Origin: Edaphochlamys debaryana
Taxonomy: Eukaryota; Chlorophyta; Chlorophyceae; Chlamydomonadales
Assembly (NCBI GenBank): GCA_016858145.1
Contig: JAEHOE010000029.1
Span: 868,001-932,000 of the forward strand
DNA: 64,000 bases
Reading direction: 5' to 3'
This document shows, piece by piece, positions 1 through 13,100 of this stretch. Every line of letters begins with the position of its first letter. Positions within the stretch are counted from its first letter, which is position 1. The notes under the pieces were generated by a model. It was not told where the DNA came from and did not search any database. It saw only the letters and a list, made by a program, of their open reading frames with translations. Both the position numbers and the translations under genes were made by a program.

Positions 1-3000
1 ATGCGCCCCTGGCTGCAGAGCGTGCCGACCGGGTAGGGGCAGGATCCTGTGGGAGCAGTCGACAGGAGCGGTGGTGAGTGCGAGTGCAGCACAACCGGGG
101 CAAGGCGCAAGGCATGGCTCCCTGGTGCTTAGGGGTGCCTCAACTTGCTTACCATTAGCGGTGAGGGGTGGGCAGTAGGAGTCCGACAAGCCTACAAGCA
201 GAGTAGCGCGCATGGAAGGAGCGTCAGTGCTCGATCGCCTTCATCCGGGCAAGATGAGATCCCTGGCACAATCCGCCTGACGCAAGAGCACAGCCCCTTA
301 CTTCACCAAGAAGATGTACTGACCTGGGAAGCAGCCCAGACCCGATCGAATCACCCTCAGGCTGCGTCGGTCGTCCCGCAGAAGGCAGGCGAGGTCCTTG
401 GCGCCGTCGCCGTCTGCGTGGCAGAGAACCACAAGACAGAAAACTTTGACAAGTGCTCCATGACACTGCTCCATGACACCGCACCGCACCGCATTAACAG
501 CATCACACCGCACACTCAGCGGCTGGTGACCACTTTCAGCCCAGCTTGGCACGGCAGACCATCCTTGCTTTGCACGCACCGCAATCGATCTGAATGACCT
601 TGCCGCCCGGACACCAGTTGCTGGGGGGCTGGGGGCACAGGTTGGACAGCACGATGGGGCAGGCTGACTCCGGTGCGTTGGGGTAGCCTGTGTCAGCGTC
701 GTCCGTGCTGCACCCCTTGGAGCTGAGGGCCACGCCCCGGGCTCCGGTGGTGTCGAACAGAACAGCGTCCATGATCCCGTCGCCGTCTGTGTGGAGTCAA
801 GGGACAATGGTGGTTTGGGTCTGTTTTGCATCAAGGGACAGCAGGGGTGGCTTAGGGTGGTGGAGAGCTAGAGAATGCTGAGGGCCAGATGCGTACGATG
901 CGCAAGGCCAGGAAGGTGCTAGGTTACGAGGTGCCTAGATACCCAGCCAGCCAGCAGCACCGGTCATGCACGCACCGCAGTCCCTCTGCAGCCGCGTCTC
1001 CCCGGGGCCGCCCTTGGTCCACTTTCCACACTCCACCGCTCGAGCTGGGGGGGCGGAGTGCAATAAGTTAGAACCAGGGGGTTCCAACATCAGTTGGCAA
1101 ATAAGCGGGCCAGCTTCCTGCTGGTACAATGCTCTCAATCTCTCCAACAGAAGCACCCGCGAAATGCCGCATGTCGGATGCGGCATCCGGCCCGCCCCAG
1201 CTTACGGTAGACTTTGGCCTTGATGCAGGTCTCAAAGGCGGGGCCCAGACTGGTTTGCAGTTGGGTGGCCCCATTGATCCCGCCGAATATGTTCTTCCTA
1301 GTCACGCAGTCAGCAAGGCCGCCTATCGCCACTCCCGCGAACCTGCAAATCAAGTGAGGTGTCATGGTGCATAGTGTCATGGGACGTGCCTGCATGTGGA
1401 TGCTAGCGCTATCTACACGAGTGCCTTACGTGGAGTACTAGGTGTCATGGAGCACAGGAAGCCCGCAGCCCCACAGGGTGACACCGCCCACCCCCGCCCG
1501 ACCCACTGGCATAGCGGATCTGTATCGCACGTCCCGAGGCAGGTGCTCTTGTCCATTGGGGTCGACATCTGAATGTTGGTGCCCTTGATGTCCCTGAGGA
1601 GGTAGGGATGGAGTAGTTCAGGTCCTAGCGAGGTCAGGACAAGGTCACAGCAAGGTCCCAGCAGGCAGGACCTTGCTGCGTGTGTGACGGTCCAGGAGGT
1701 CCCTAGCTCACCAGTTCTTGATGCAGTAATAGTTGCCATAGTTGGGACGGCTGAAGCAAGTGGTGAAGTCCGCGGCCGCACTGTTGGTGCCAAAGGTGCT
1801 GTTGATGGCATTCCGGCGCATCGAGCCTGCATGCAGGGACGAGACCGGTGGGTCAAAGGGGATGGAAGAAGGGTCCAGGGTTCCGGTAGGAACCGGTCAG
1901 CAAAACTAGTCAAGGGAGGGAGGATGCGCTGTGCTACGGTGGTGCCATCCACTTGCTCGCCATGGGACTGGCCCTCCTAGCCTGCCTTCACCACCCGCTC
2001 CTCCCATCCCCTCTTCCTGGACGGATACTCACATATGCCCATGCCCTGCGAATAGACGCTGAATTCACAGGACGCGTTCCTGCTGCACGCTAGCTGGCAT
2101 TCCGTGGGGTCCAGGGCGACAAACACGTTCCCTACGGGTGCGCCCGTCATGCTGATGCCTGGCAGGCAGGCGAAGCTGCCACCTGCAAGAAGGAAACAGG
2201 CAGCATTGCATATTGCTTATCTCACGTGCTCAAGCACTGTTAGGGCCCTGTGATGGTGATCAAGCGGAAACCGCAGGCAGACCCGCACTGCCCCGCTGCC
2301 CCCTCTCACCTCCGCGGGTCCAGTTGAAGCGGGGTGCGTAGGCCTCGTAAACCCGCTTGAGGTCCGTCGGAGAGAGGGCCCGGTTGTACAACAGCACCGC
2401 CCCCAGCAGGGTCCGGCTCTTGGCGGATCCCATGCACAGGGACGTCCCGACAGTCAGGGAATCAGCCCCGACGGCGATGCGGGGCTGATCCCTGAAGGCC
2501 TCCCGCAGCGCAATGCCGCCGCTCGCGCCAGCGTAGTAGTACGCGCCCTCCGTGCCCCCCTGCTTGCGGGCAAACGCGTGGAGCGTAAACCCCTGCTCCA
2601 CGGGCACAGGATTGGAGGTGTGGAAGGCGTTCTGCCAGGAGTGGGGTCCAGAAATGTAGGCCTCGCGGGTACCAAACAGAAAGCCGCTGGTTGACGGAGC
2701 TGCGGAGCAGCTGAGCTCCGCTACCAGGTAGTTGGCGTTCCAGTCCACCGACTGGGTTTTGAGCGACTGGATCACGACGATTGTGAAGGCAGACGTGGGG
2801 TCCGTGCTCCAGTTGCCCAGGTCGCTCGTCATGACGCCGGCGGTTGACGTCAGATCCAGGTAACCGCTGCCGTACGTCGTGACCGCCGCGCCCTCCACCT
2901 CCTCAAACGCCAAGGTCTGATTCCGCCCCGCTCCAAACTGTGGGCAGAGGACGCACAGGGAGGCAAGCAGAGGGCAGCGGGCTGGGCTCAACCTACCGTA

Positions 3001-4312
3001 CGGCATATGGCAGCGCCACGCGTGTCCTGCCCAGCGTGACCGACACGCTGCGACTCATGGGGGCACCGCTTCGCTTGCTCCTGGCCCCTCCAACATGGTA
3101 CCGCGCCCCCTGTGCCTGGTGAGCTCTCCCCGGCACCGTGACCGCCTTTCATGCCTAAAGCGAGCCTCCATCCTGCCTGAGCCACCGACCTGCATGTCCC
3201 GCCACGCAGTCGCCTCACTGCTGTCCAGTTTCGCAACCAGCACGTTTCTGGCAGAGTCAAAGTGTGCGCACTCGGGCCGAAGGTCCGCGGGCAAGACCGT
3301 TGCCGCGCCTGTAGGAGATCGGGCGATAATCGGAGGGGGTGGGGGAAAGGGCATGGACAGGAGGCTCAGGGATTGCTCTCGAAGGACGATGTGGTTAGGC
3401 CTGGACCCTCAGATGCCGAGGGCCCCTCAGCGAAGAGATGTGCCAAGGGTGTGCCGTACCGTTCGGGCCAGAGATGAACGGAGATGGTGGCGGTGTGGGT
3501 GGCGCAGGCGGCGGGGAGGGCGGCACCGGGGGTAACGGCACGGGCGGGGATGGAGGCGGGGAAGGGGAAGGGGGCGGAGGCGGGGAAGGTGACGGCGGGC
3601 GGGGGGCCGGCTTAGGGGGCGGAAGCGGCGGTGAAGGCCGCGGTGAGGGCGGCTTTGGCGGACTTGGGGGCGGGCTGGGCGGCCTGCCGATGGAACCTGC
3701 AATTGGGGGCCGCGGGCAGCGTTGGATGAGCCCATCCGTCGGTTGGTCAGACGTCAGAGGCAGACTGATCTCCTTTGAGCAACGGCACCGCTAGACCGCA
3801 GGCCGGCCGCCCTTTCTATCTGGTCATGGTGCGTATGACACACGCACCTGCGCGCCTGAGGTAATTGCAAGTTAGGGGAATGTAACGCGACCACTCATAA
3901 TTAACCCCAAAGTAGTACTCTCCCCTCCCATCGGAGTAGGCGCTCCACATCAGGCACGAAGGGTCCCTGCATGCGTGGTTTGGGGGTGGACAAGCAGGGC
4001 GCGTGACCTCCGTTAGCGTGGTTGTGGACAAGCAGGGCTTGCTTGCGGCCTCCGCCGTAACCATTCTCGTACGGTACTCATCCATCCAGCAGCCAAGCAC
4101 CACGGCCCACTTCACCTCGTTCGCGCCCCTGTCCCTGGGCCTCGCTTTGTCTTGCGGATATGGAAAGACCCCCCCCATCTTTTCTCACGCTTCGCATTTG
4201 GCCTTGGCGTCAGACCAAGTCGCAGCCTGTATGGTCTGAGAGTTCGGGTAGTTCACGTTCCAGGTGTAGAAGTTGTCGATCACTTGCTATGGAGGGGAAG
4301 CGGGGGGCGGCG
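1..4312. repeat. Near-identical duplicated block, copy 1
   Basis: Matches 12754-17065 at a constant 12,753-bp offset with no indels seen. The only mismatches I noticed are four base changes between about 4120 and 4132, in an intron of gene A. Similarity drops sharply after about 4312. The block probably begins left of the window. Confidence 0.95.
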
Positions 4313-5175
4313 GGGCGCATCGGGGGTGCTAAACGATGCTGCCAGAGGTGACTTGGGTGGCGGAGATGTATGGTGGGTAAGGTAGTGCGTGCACGGTGGG
4401 TCAAGGGGGGGAATGCGAGGGTGGTGGGGTCGGGGGTGACGGGGTACGTGGGTGCCTGGTCGGGAGCTAACGCGTGCGGCGACCCACACTTCCTGGTTCC
4501 TTCATTCTCCCCGTTCGAGAGCTCGGCCCACGGCCGGTCTCCCGAGCGTCCCCAGCCCCCCAGATGCAGAGTTGAGGGTTCAAGTGTAACGTTATGCGCG
4601 TGCTTACCCATTGGTTGGTCACATCGTAGTATGGGCCTGTGGGGCGGGCAAGGGACGCACGGCGCGCGGGGCAAGGGGGCGGGGGGGGGGGAAAGGGTGA
4701 GAGGACACTGGGTAGGACGTCGACGTCGAAACAATTTACCCGTGGCCAACATGCCGATGGTTAGCCCAGCATGCGGATAAGCGCCTGAAGCCAGGGCGTG
4801 CTCCGGTTTGCGCTTCGCCCGGCATAGGCGCATGAAAGACAAGAGCCTTGTGACAGTTGCCTTGGCAACTGCCCGTGACCAGCCGCAAGACCTGGGCGCC
4901 TTAGCAGAAGCCTCATCAAACACAATCCTTCAAGTCATCAAGCCTCGGCGAGCCAGCACGACCAACGGGTCGCAATGTATGGATGGCCTTTTTATAACTT
5001 GGCCAGGCCGGCCCCTAACTCCCATCTTCATCGGCTCTAGATGCGCTGGGTACATGTTGCAGAAGCAGGTGCTGCTCCTGCTTTTCGAGCCGCGCCTCAC
5101 TCCTGCCGACTTACAAGCAGTGTGGACGGTGCCGCTCAGCCAGAACAGAGTAAGCACTAAGTGAAGGAGGTTCAA
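1..5175 (-). CDS. Gene A1: secreted multidomain Cys-rich/LamG protein, 3' part off window
   Basis: Spliced minus-strand gene. Phase-consistent exons: 5175-5115, 4636-4608, 4286-4189, 3966-3848, 3696-3460, 3308-3190, 3115-3002, 2937-2310, 2182-2033, 1826-1712, about 1593-1510 and about 1335-1206. DxDGxxD exons follow near 790-580 and 430-300. The ATG at 5175 opens a hydrophobic signal peptide (MNLLHLVLTLFWL...). The mature chain starts with CPYY and a Cys module containing DAKAKCEADPSCLMW. Next come a Ser-Pro-rich linker (3460-3696) and a LamG/concanavalin-like domain (2310-2937; AVLLYNRALSPTDLKRVYEA is typical of its end). PAN/Apple-like modules follow (CQLACSRNASC; STCLGTCDTDPLC), then two exons opening with DGDG. 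An extracellular-matrix or wall role is inferred; ligand and function are unknown. The gene is cut by the window edge. Exons up to 4286 recur at +12,753 in A2. Confidence 0.7.
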
Positions 5176-5510
5176 CTGTGCAGTTTGTCGCGCAGCGGGG
5201 TAGTGTTTTTCAACTCTGCGCTAACCGGCGCAGTCTGCCGTCATGCTAGATATGCAATGCGGTTATGTAATGCGTTCGTTGGTATGTGTTGATAACAGGC
5301 TCGAGAGGGGGGGTCCGGGGGAGCGCGCCTGCTGCATGTCGATCGCCTCGTTCGACGGTGCGTGTACAGCATGTGGCGCAACCGCGCGCAGACATCTGCG
5401 TTGTAATACATGTGTTGCATATCAAGCAACGGCGCCAACGGCGTCGGCCGGCCAGCGCTTTGACCGCGCAAACGCTGCCATGCGTCGGGCTGCGGCCTTT
5501 CCGGTGCGTG
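4313..5510. repeat. Diverged paralogous 5' flank of A1 (partner about 17066-18275)
   Basis: Recognisable but diverged similarity to about 17066-18275. It includes the signal-peptide exon, the 29-nt exon 2 and patches upstream of the start, such as CTTTGACCGCGCAAACG against CTTTGGTCAAACGTGCAAACG. Confidence 0.75.
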
Positions 5511-7104
5511 CCCCAACAGGTTGATGGGGCAGTAGGAAGAGTTCAAAGGCACTGTGTCGAGATGGTGGGCCCTGCTTCAGGCCGCCTACCTAACCACTCG
5601 ATACGGGTTCGCGCTTCCAAGAAGTCCCGGTTTCACACAAAGCTTGATAGCGTGGCTGAGCATCACCGGTACGAAAGTGAAGTGTATAAAGGTCGGAAGC
5701 TGGCTGCTGCCCGGGTCGCTGCAGCAGTGCGCAAGTTCAGCTGGGGACAAGTCCCGCGGGCGGGGGCGGGGGGCCGGGGAATGGGGACGGGCCGCGGCCC
5801 CCGACCCCCGGCCTGCCCCTGCCTCTCCCAGAGCGCCCAGCTCTCGCCCCACCTCGTCCCCGCGCTTCCCAAGCCCTGCGAACCCTTCAATACATATATT
5901 GCAAAGGTGTGGGAACGGGCGGGATTAGAGGAACCGAAGGCACGTGGGTTGCTGGGGTCTTTGAGCGTCCGCATGACCCCGCCCAGGCGGTGACGTGGCT
6001 TGGGGCTTGGAGCGGCCGTCGAGACCATGGCATGCGATCGAAGCAGGCGCGACACGGGAAAAGAAAAACATCAGCATGCGAGGGCAGACTCCCAGGTACC
6101 GGTACCGGTACCCTTGCCTGCCGGTACCTCGGGGCCCTGCCTGGCCTAGCTTCTTACAGCGTTGCTTGCTCCTCGATCTCAAGCCCCCTCGCTGTCAAGC
6201 TTCCTCGTCTTTAGCTCCCGGCCCCCCGTCCCTCTCTAGCTCCCTACCCCCCGCCCCTCACTGGCTCCCTAACCCCCGTCCATCCCTAGCCCTAGCCCCC
6301 GTCCCTATGCCCCTAGCTCCCTACTGCTGGGTAGTAGATAGCCCGAGCCGCCAGGCGAGGCCCCCGACCCTGTTCCCACGGGTGGGCGTCACTGGTTGTA
6401 TATTCCGTCGCATTACCGGCTGGGGGGCCGGCTAGCTGCACATTGCATTGACCCCTGTTCCCCGCCCCTCATCAGTCCTTGCACGCGCCCGCTGCACGGA
6501 TAAAGTATCAGACACAGACCTATGCACACCGCAGCAGACCCGCTCATTCTTCCAGGCCGTCAGCCATCTGAACATAGCATCCGCCGCTCATCGATACGTC
6601 GTCGTTAATTATGAGCACACCTGAAGCAAGCTCTCAGTCAATTATCGAATCCGTACATACAGCCTATGCTCTTAAGACCACTCTCAGATCCAGGCACAAT
6701 GACACCTACCTACCGGCATTCTATGGGTTCGACCCCTGGCCATGAACAGCGCTTGTCGAAATGCAGTACTTGCTAAGGCGCGCCCCATGCCCTCTATAGA
6801 CCGTTCCGCACATTCATAAATGCATACGGACACCCTACCACGCACACACGGGATGAAAGCACACGAGTTCGACTCTTACTTGTACGAACAAACTTGAGGC
6901 CCCACCAACAGCAGCAGTATGAAGGAGATGCGTCCCCACGCATTTCAGCGCGGGTTGGGGGTTGGGTCAAGCTACGTGCTGGAACGTTTGGGTTCGACAA
7001 TGCCCGGAACAAGGTCACAGACAGCACAGGCCCGTTACCCCCCTGAGATTATACCTTCCTTGGCCCCCGACCGCTCAGCGTGCTAACCCTTACGGCGCGC
7101 CCAG
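5176..7104. other. Intergenic: A1 promoter side, b561 remnant, A2 3' flank
   Basis: Holds the diverged A1 upstream region, the b561 3' remnant, a cluster of GGTACC palindromes at about 6097-6136 and C-rich degenerate CTAGCTCCC repeats at about 6215-6330. From about 6.5 to 7.1 kb I see nothing beyond the likely 3' UTR of A2. I found no TGTAA polyadenylation motif on the minus strand there. Confidence 0.6.
5955..6505 (-). pseudogene. Decayed copy of the cytochrome b561 gene 3' end
   Basis: Collinear with about 19044-19445, the 3' flank and last exon of the Reeler-DOMON-b561 gene. Patches include GGCGGTGACGTGGCTTGGGG (about 5987-6006, partner about 19071-19090), CCGCTGGGTAGT-like sequence near 6323 (partner near 19325) and TCCTTGCACGCGCCCG near 6476 (partner near 19427). 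Reverse translation of about 6345-6367 still gives GASPGGSG, where the intact gene has EASPGGSG, but the frame then breaks. It is a remnant with no upstream exons and probably marks the right edge of the old tandem duplication. Confidence 0.7.
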
Positions 7105-10100
7105 CTATGCTACCTTAAGGTAAAAGCAGTCACCAAACTGCGTGTAGAGGTTGCTAGCATCGTTGTACGTAATGCCAAACTGAGTACCGCTTGTGAACCC
7201 TTGGCAGTAGATTCCCGCGTTGTTGTTGCAGGCCGTCATTGCCTGCTCCACGGTCCCGTAGGACTGCCAGATGTAGTTGGGAACTTTGTCCGGCATCGTC
7301 TGGTACCCAGCGTAGTCGGGGCAAACTGGGGGCGTCATGAAGAACCGGTAGGGGGAAGCGGGTGTCAGACACTCGGCTTCCAATTGGTGGGTGATGGGGT
7401 TGCAGCAAGGGGAGTCGGTTGGGGCCGAAGGGTCGATAGATAGCTAGGGTGACCCCGCGGGGCTGATGAGCGGCGGTAATATGGTTGCACGTTGCAGCAT
7501 GTGGCTGGGATGCTGACATGCATGCACTCCGCCCCGCGGCGGCCGCTCTAGTGGCCGGGTGCCGCCCTAAAGTGGATGGCCGGATGCGAGCCTGTGTGGC
7601 GTGGCGGGCTGATGGAGAGGGGTAAGGTAGGGCTCTGCGGGGTTGCTCGCTCTAACTGATTTCCCCTGGGGGGTACGTACCGCGGGCGGGGCTCAGCTAG
7701 CCAACTTTCTACCTTTGGACAGCCTCGCTCACCGGTTGGGTTTCTGACCCACATGCAGGACCCAAAAGCCGAGGTGAGGCTACTTGCGGAGGTATCTTGC
7801 AGCAGATAGCCATCCGTGGTGAACCCGGCGCAGTTGTTGTTATTGGTGCACGAGACGGCGGTCGAGCTCAGCGGCAGTTGGTACGAGTACCAGTTGTTAC
7901 TGCTATAACCGGACTGGGCTGTGTAGCCCGCAAACTCCTGGCACACTGTGGGCGGCGAGCGAGGGGCGGTCGACGGGGTTAGCTGGCTAGCTGTAACCAG
8001 CGGCATTCAACCTATGCGTCGTGCGTTCAGGCTTAGCAAAGTGACCTACCTTGCTCTATCTTGCTCTCCCCTGCTCACCGATGGGGTCTCTGACGTACAG
8101 GCACGTTCCAAACGAGGCCGACTGGGACGATGACATGTCTCTAAAGTAGAGACCTGTGCTGCTAAAGCCTCCGCATTGGGTATCTTGCTCGCACTGGGAG
8201 CGCGCGTAGTCCCCATTGCCGTACGAATTGTAGTAGCTGTCCAAAACCGTGTCGGGCTTGGCTGTTCGTAGCGGAAGGGACAGGGACGGAGACAGCGGTC
8301 AGAGGTCATTTTTTGGCCGAAACAATCAAGCTGACGAGTCAGGCCAAATGAGTTCTTTTTTTGTTGTTCTAAATTGAGTTATAGCCCCACCCGTCATCCC
8401 GCTCATCCACAGTCAGTGATGATGCCATGGTGCCCGCAAGGGGAGGCGGCAGCGCACCTGTGTATCCAGCGATGTCGGGGCACACTGCGGCATGTGTGGC
8501 AGAGAGAAGGCAGGGGCGGTTGCGCGCGCTTGATTGTTGATTGGTGAGCTAACAACAGGATGTCGGGCCATCACGCACACTGGTTCCCCGACCCAGCCTC
8601 ACCTCCCTGGGGGCCCATGTCGTCCAGACTTTGGACCCACCAAAAGTATCTCCGCGGGAGCCGGACAGCGAATTCTAACTTATGACGGTCTTGCCATCTA
8701 TAACAATGGGAATCTAGTCCGAGTGCCGCGGATCCGCCGTACAGCCCTTGCCGTACAAGGGGTATGGAGGCGTGGTTAGGGGGTCAGGACACCCACCTGG
8801 CCTCTCCCGCCGGCGCCAATCGGCTTAAATAGACTTATCATACTCTAGCGGCGCTAGTTGCCACTTTGGGACGCCTTCTTCGCTCGCTACGTGGGTGCCT
8901 GGGTTGGGCTGGCATGGCCGGGTCGGGGGCGTGCCGCCAACCGACAGCCAGAAGGCTTCTGAGTAGCCATCTAGCCACTTCCAGGAAGCTGTATGCTATC
9001 AGGAGGCCATATGAACAGGCCCAACCTGGTTTGGTAGAGGTCGCTGGGCCGCGATTGTGCGACATGCCGACCGTCGACAAGCTCGCCTTGGGCTTGCGGC
9101 CAGCTCCTATCGCTCCAATGGCCTTCTAAGCATCTTTCATGTGCCCCGCGCTTCTCCTTGAGGTGGCTGGTGCTCCAGAACCGCGACATGCGATAGCGTT
9201 ATTTCGCGAGAATCCCAGCGACTAGGCATCAAGGGGCCGCTCCCGCACTCGCTTGGGACACCAGAAGGGTATACATAGCATTTGGACTGGTCGAGAGTTT
9301 GGACACCGGCGGAAGTGAGCACGTGTCGATCGGGGCGCCATCCCGCCGTCCCCCAGGCCCATCCCCCCCGCCCATCCCCCCGGCCCCCGTCCCCCCCCGC
9401 CCCCCGTCCCCCTTGATGCATGAGGACACAGGAGCGTGTCACTCGTGCCCTCATGGACCAGCCTCAGCCTGCCCAATTGACGTCGTTTCGAGAGTTTCCA
9501 CCTTACGCCTCGCCCCGCCTCGCCCCACCAGAGTTGATTGCACCGCATGGCCCAGGCGTGAAACCCCAGCTCACCCGTGTTCGGGACTCGGATGTAGATG
9601 CACGAGCCGTAGCTGTACGTAGAAGTGGCGGCTGTCACGTTGGCGTACAGCAGCAGCTCCCGATTGTTGGTGAACGCATAGCAGTTCGGCCTCGAGTCGC
9701 AGTCGTACTTGTACTGGTTCACGTCACAGCAGTAATTGGCACCATAGGTGCTCCCCGTGTAGTCGGTGTCCTGTGGGAGGCGAGCCGGCCAGGGAATCGT
9801 AGGGTGCAACGTAACACGCTTGTTTAGATCATTTAGGTAGGTAGCTAGCGTCATCGCTACATGGCATGCCAGCACGTCGCTGCTACACGTCGTACTCCCG
9901 CACGGGCCCTGGTCGTAGACCCTTGGAAAGGTGGATGGAAAGGTCGACCCAAACCAGCCATACAACCACCCAACTACCCTGGCCAAGCCAGCCCCAGCAG
10001 CCAGAAATCCCATTTCCTTCTTCATTCGACCGAATCCAGCCTTGATTGCGCTTACCGCCATGACATTGTACCCGCTGACCGGAGTGCACGCTGCGGTGCA

Positions 10101-13100
10101 CAAACAAGAAGAGCAGGAGGCAGCAGGGTGTGAGTAGTTCGAGGCGATCAGGTAGGGCGGGCACAAAGCCAGCAATTCGTACTATATATGCTTGCATGCG
10201 TGCTGGGATACCGCTGACCCCGCGTTAGTCCGCCGTGCTTGCTCCTCGGCCGCATGCCGGCTTTCAGCCCGAGCTCACCGGTGGACGGGTTGCGGACGTA
10301 AAGACACCTGCCGTACGAGAAAACCGTCGGTGAGACTCTTGTCTTGTATTCATTCAGGTAGAGTTGCCCTGCAAGGGAGGTCGAGGATCAAGTATATAAG
10401 AGGGGGGGGTCCGACCCTTGATCGCCACAAGCGGAGTCAGATCCCCCCCTTCCTATTTCTCGTGCATGCGCGCTTCACTTGAGTAGCCACGGCGGAAGTG
10501 TGGCTAGTGTAGCTAGTGTGGCGTCTCAGCATCCGCTAGCGGCACGCCCAAGGCCTCAACAGCAATCACCCATCCAGCAGAGCGTCCCTAGGCTCCCTCT
10601 ACTCCCTTCCAACTACGCTCAAGGGGTTGACAGTCCCCCGTGCTCACCTAGCTCACCCACAAATCACGCACCCGGCGCATCCCCACCCACCGACAGTAGT
10701 GCTGAAGCCAGCGCAGAGCACGTAAGGGTTATAAGTTAGGGAGCAGTAATAGGCCGCATCACTGGCATAGGCCGTGTACGGCATATTGCTCAGGACGTCT
10801 CCGCTGTGGTCGACGTCCGGCGTTGCGACGTAGTTATTGATCACGGGGCATACTGCGTGCAAGGGGATTGGCAAGCATTGCAGGAGCAGGGTTTACACGT
10901 TGCTTGGCGAGCACCGGGCTCAGTGCCAAAGCATGTGCATGTGCTAATATGAGGTTAGAAGCATGCGCCGCAATCAAGGATTGGCAGTGATCGATGGAGC
11001 TGTGAATCCTTGAGGGCCCACCGACCGCCGGTCAGCTACCCAGCGGCGGCGGCACAGCGCTTTAGCTAAGAGGGTGTCCACTCCTGCCTAGTGCAAGGGT
11101 GGCACCCATACACCGCAAGAGTGCGGCAGCATCAGACATGACGTACGTACCGGTCTTCTTGATGTACAGGCACGTGGCATGTGAATACGTATACGGATTG
11201 AAGTTGGACTTGATCCACCCCGTGCCCGTGAATGCCCGGCAGCTGGCGTTGGCCGAGCAAGCCGTGCCCGCGGCCCCGGCGCTGCCGTACGGGTTTGCGA
11301 CGAGATTGTCCCCCGCATGATCCAGGTTCTGGAAACGGAGGTGGGGCACGACGGATGGGGAGCATGCACAGTTACGAAGCAGTGCTGCTCAAGGAAGCGC
11401 CGGCCGGCGGAGAGCCCCGCCCCGGCCCCCGAAACCAAGGGCTGGTCGGTCTCCAGCCTCTGTCCCGATTGATTGTATGGGTGCCTACCGTAAATGTGTG
11501 GTATCCCGTAAAGTTGGCGCAGTCTGGCAAGCAAGGGATGCACAGAGGGGGTGCACGGGCGGCGGAGTTGCTTGGTTCTGGGTGATCTGCTAGGTAGCTA
11601 GGTACAGGCGTTGGGTGTAATGGGTGTCATGAGCTAGGACAAACTGACAGAGGCTAGGGCAAGCTGACATAGGCAAAACAAACTGGCATGTGTACGGTGC
11701 GGCCTTACTCGTGGGAATTTTGGTGTAGAGGCACTGGAATGGGTCTGCCGCAGGTGTGGTTGCGCTCAAAACAGACTGCAGCGCAAAGACGTTGGTGCCG
11801 ACGGTACCGAAGCCGGTGCAAGCCTCAAACTTTGAGCAATCAAGCAAGGCGTCAGCTACGGAGGTGTACGGCCCGACCGGCGAGCCGCCCACGGGATCCA
11901 CGCCCATCTGCGAGGCGTATCCGTCGTACTGCGGGCACACTGCGGATGGAGGGGAGAGGGCGGACCTTAGAGGTCGAGGGGACGACGGGAGATGAGGTGT
12001 AGTGGACCCTGACCCTGACGCCTTGCTCCCGTTACGGCTCCCGCCAACCTAGCTAGGCAAACGGCCCCTGATGATACGAGTGCTGCCGCCGTTGGCTGTC
12101 AACTGACCCCAGCCATTACGTCCGACCGAGGCACGGACCCAATCATTATTGGCTGTTAACTGGCTGGGAAATTGGCCTTAAGCTGAGCATGGAACACGTC
12201 CGGCTTATCCGGCTATCACGGGCCCGACTGAGGCACGGATCCAGCCAAGCGATGTAAGCGATGCCAGGGAGGATCTGACTAATAAGGGGCCAGCCCCAAC
12301 GCGGGCCCGACACAACTTACCAAAGGGTACTGGAGGCGGGTACGGGGATTGGGGAGGCGGCAGGAGCGGCGGCGAGGGTGGCGAGATGGGGGCCGGAGGC
12401 CGGGCCACTCCGAGGCCGAACAGGACCGGGCAGGCGCTGTCGAGGGCCGTGGGGTAGCCGCTGCCCGCAGGGGATGCGTCGCAGTTCCTTCTTGAGGAGA
12501 TGACACCCCTTTGGCCGCCCTCGCCCTGGCACACCCAGTCCTTGACTCCATCGGCGTCTGGGGGTGTCGTGATGAGGGGCCAGTGCGGCAAGGGGGAGGG
12601 GACAGCCAATCAAAGCAGGCGACAGCTCATCAGGGGGATGCGAGGCGTGTGTATATGCGTGCTCCATGACACCCATTACACACACACCAGCCTCCCCCAC
12701 AGCGCCCAGAGGCCAGACCCAACCCCGGTGACCCACTGCAATCGACGCTCAGCATGCGCCCCTGGCTGCAGAGCGTGCCGACCGGGTAGGGGCAGGATCC
12801 TGTGGGAGCAGTCGACAGGAGCGGTGGTGAGTGCGAGTGCAGCACAACCGGGGCAAGGCGCAAGGCATGGCTCCCTGGTGCTTAGGGGTGCCTCAACTTG
12901 CTTACCATTAGCGGTGAGGGGTGGGCAGTAGGAGTCCGACAAGCCTACAAGCAGAGTAGCGCGCATGGAAGGAGCGTCAGTGCTCGATCGCCTTCATCCG
13001 GGCAAGATGAGATCCCTGGCACAATCCGCCTGACGCAAGAGCACAGCCCCTTACTTCACCAAGAAGATGTACTGACCTGGGAAGCAGCCCAGACCCGATC

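Noticed and set aside
5286..5993. Long plus-strand open frame of 235 codons between A1 and A2
   Set aside because: Overlaps the A1 signal-peptide flank and b561 remnant; no domain, no splice logic, composition set by GC skew.
6700..6745. GGGTTCGACCC resembling a tRNA T-arm
   Set aside because: Flanking sequence does not pair as a tRNA and no A box sits at the right distance.
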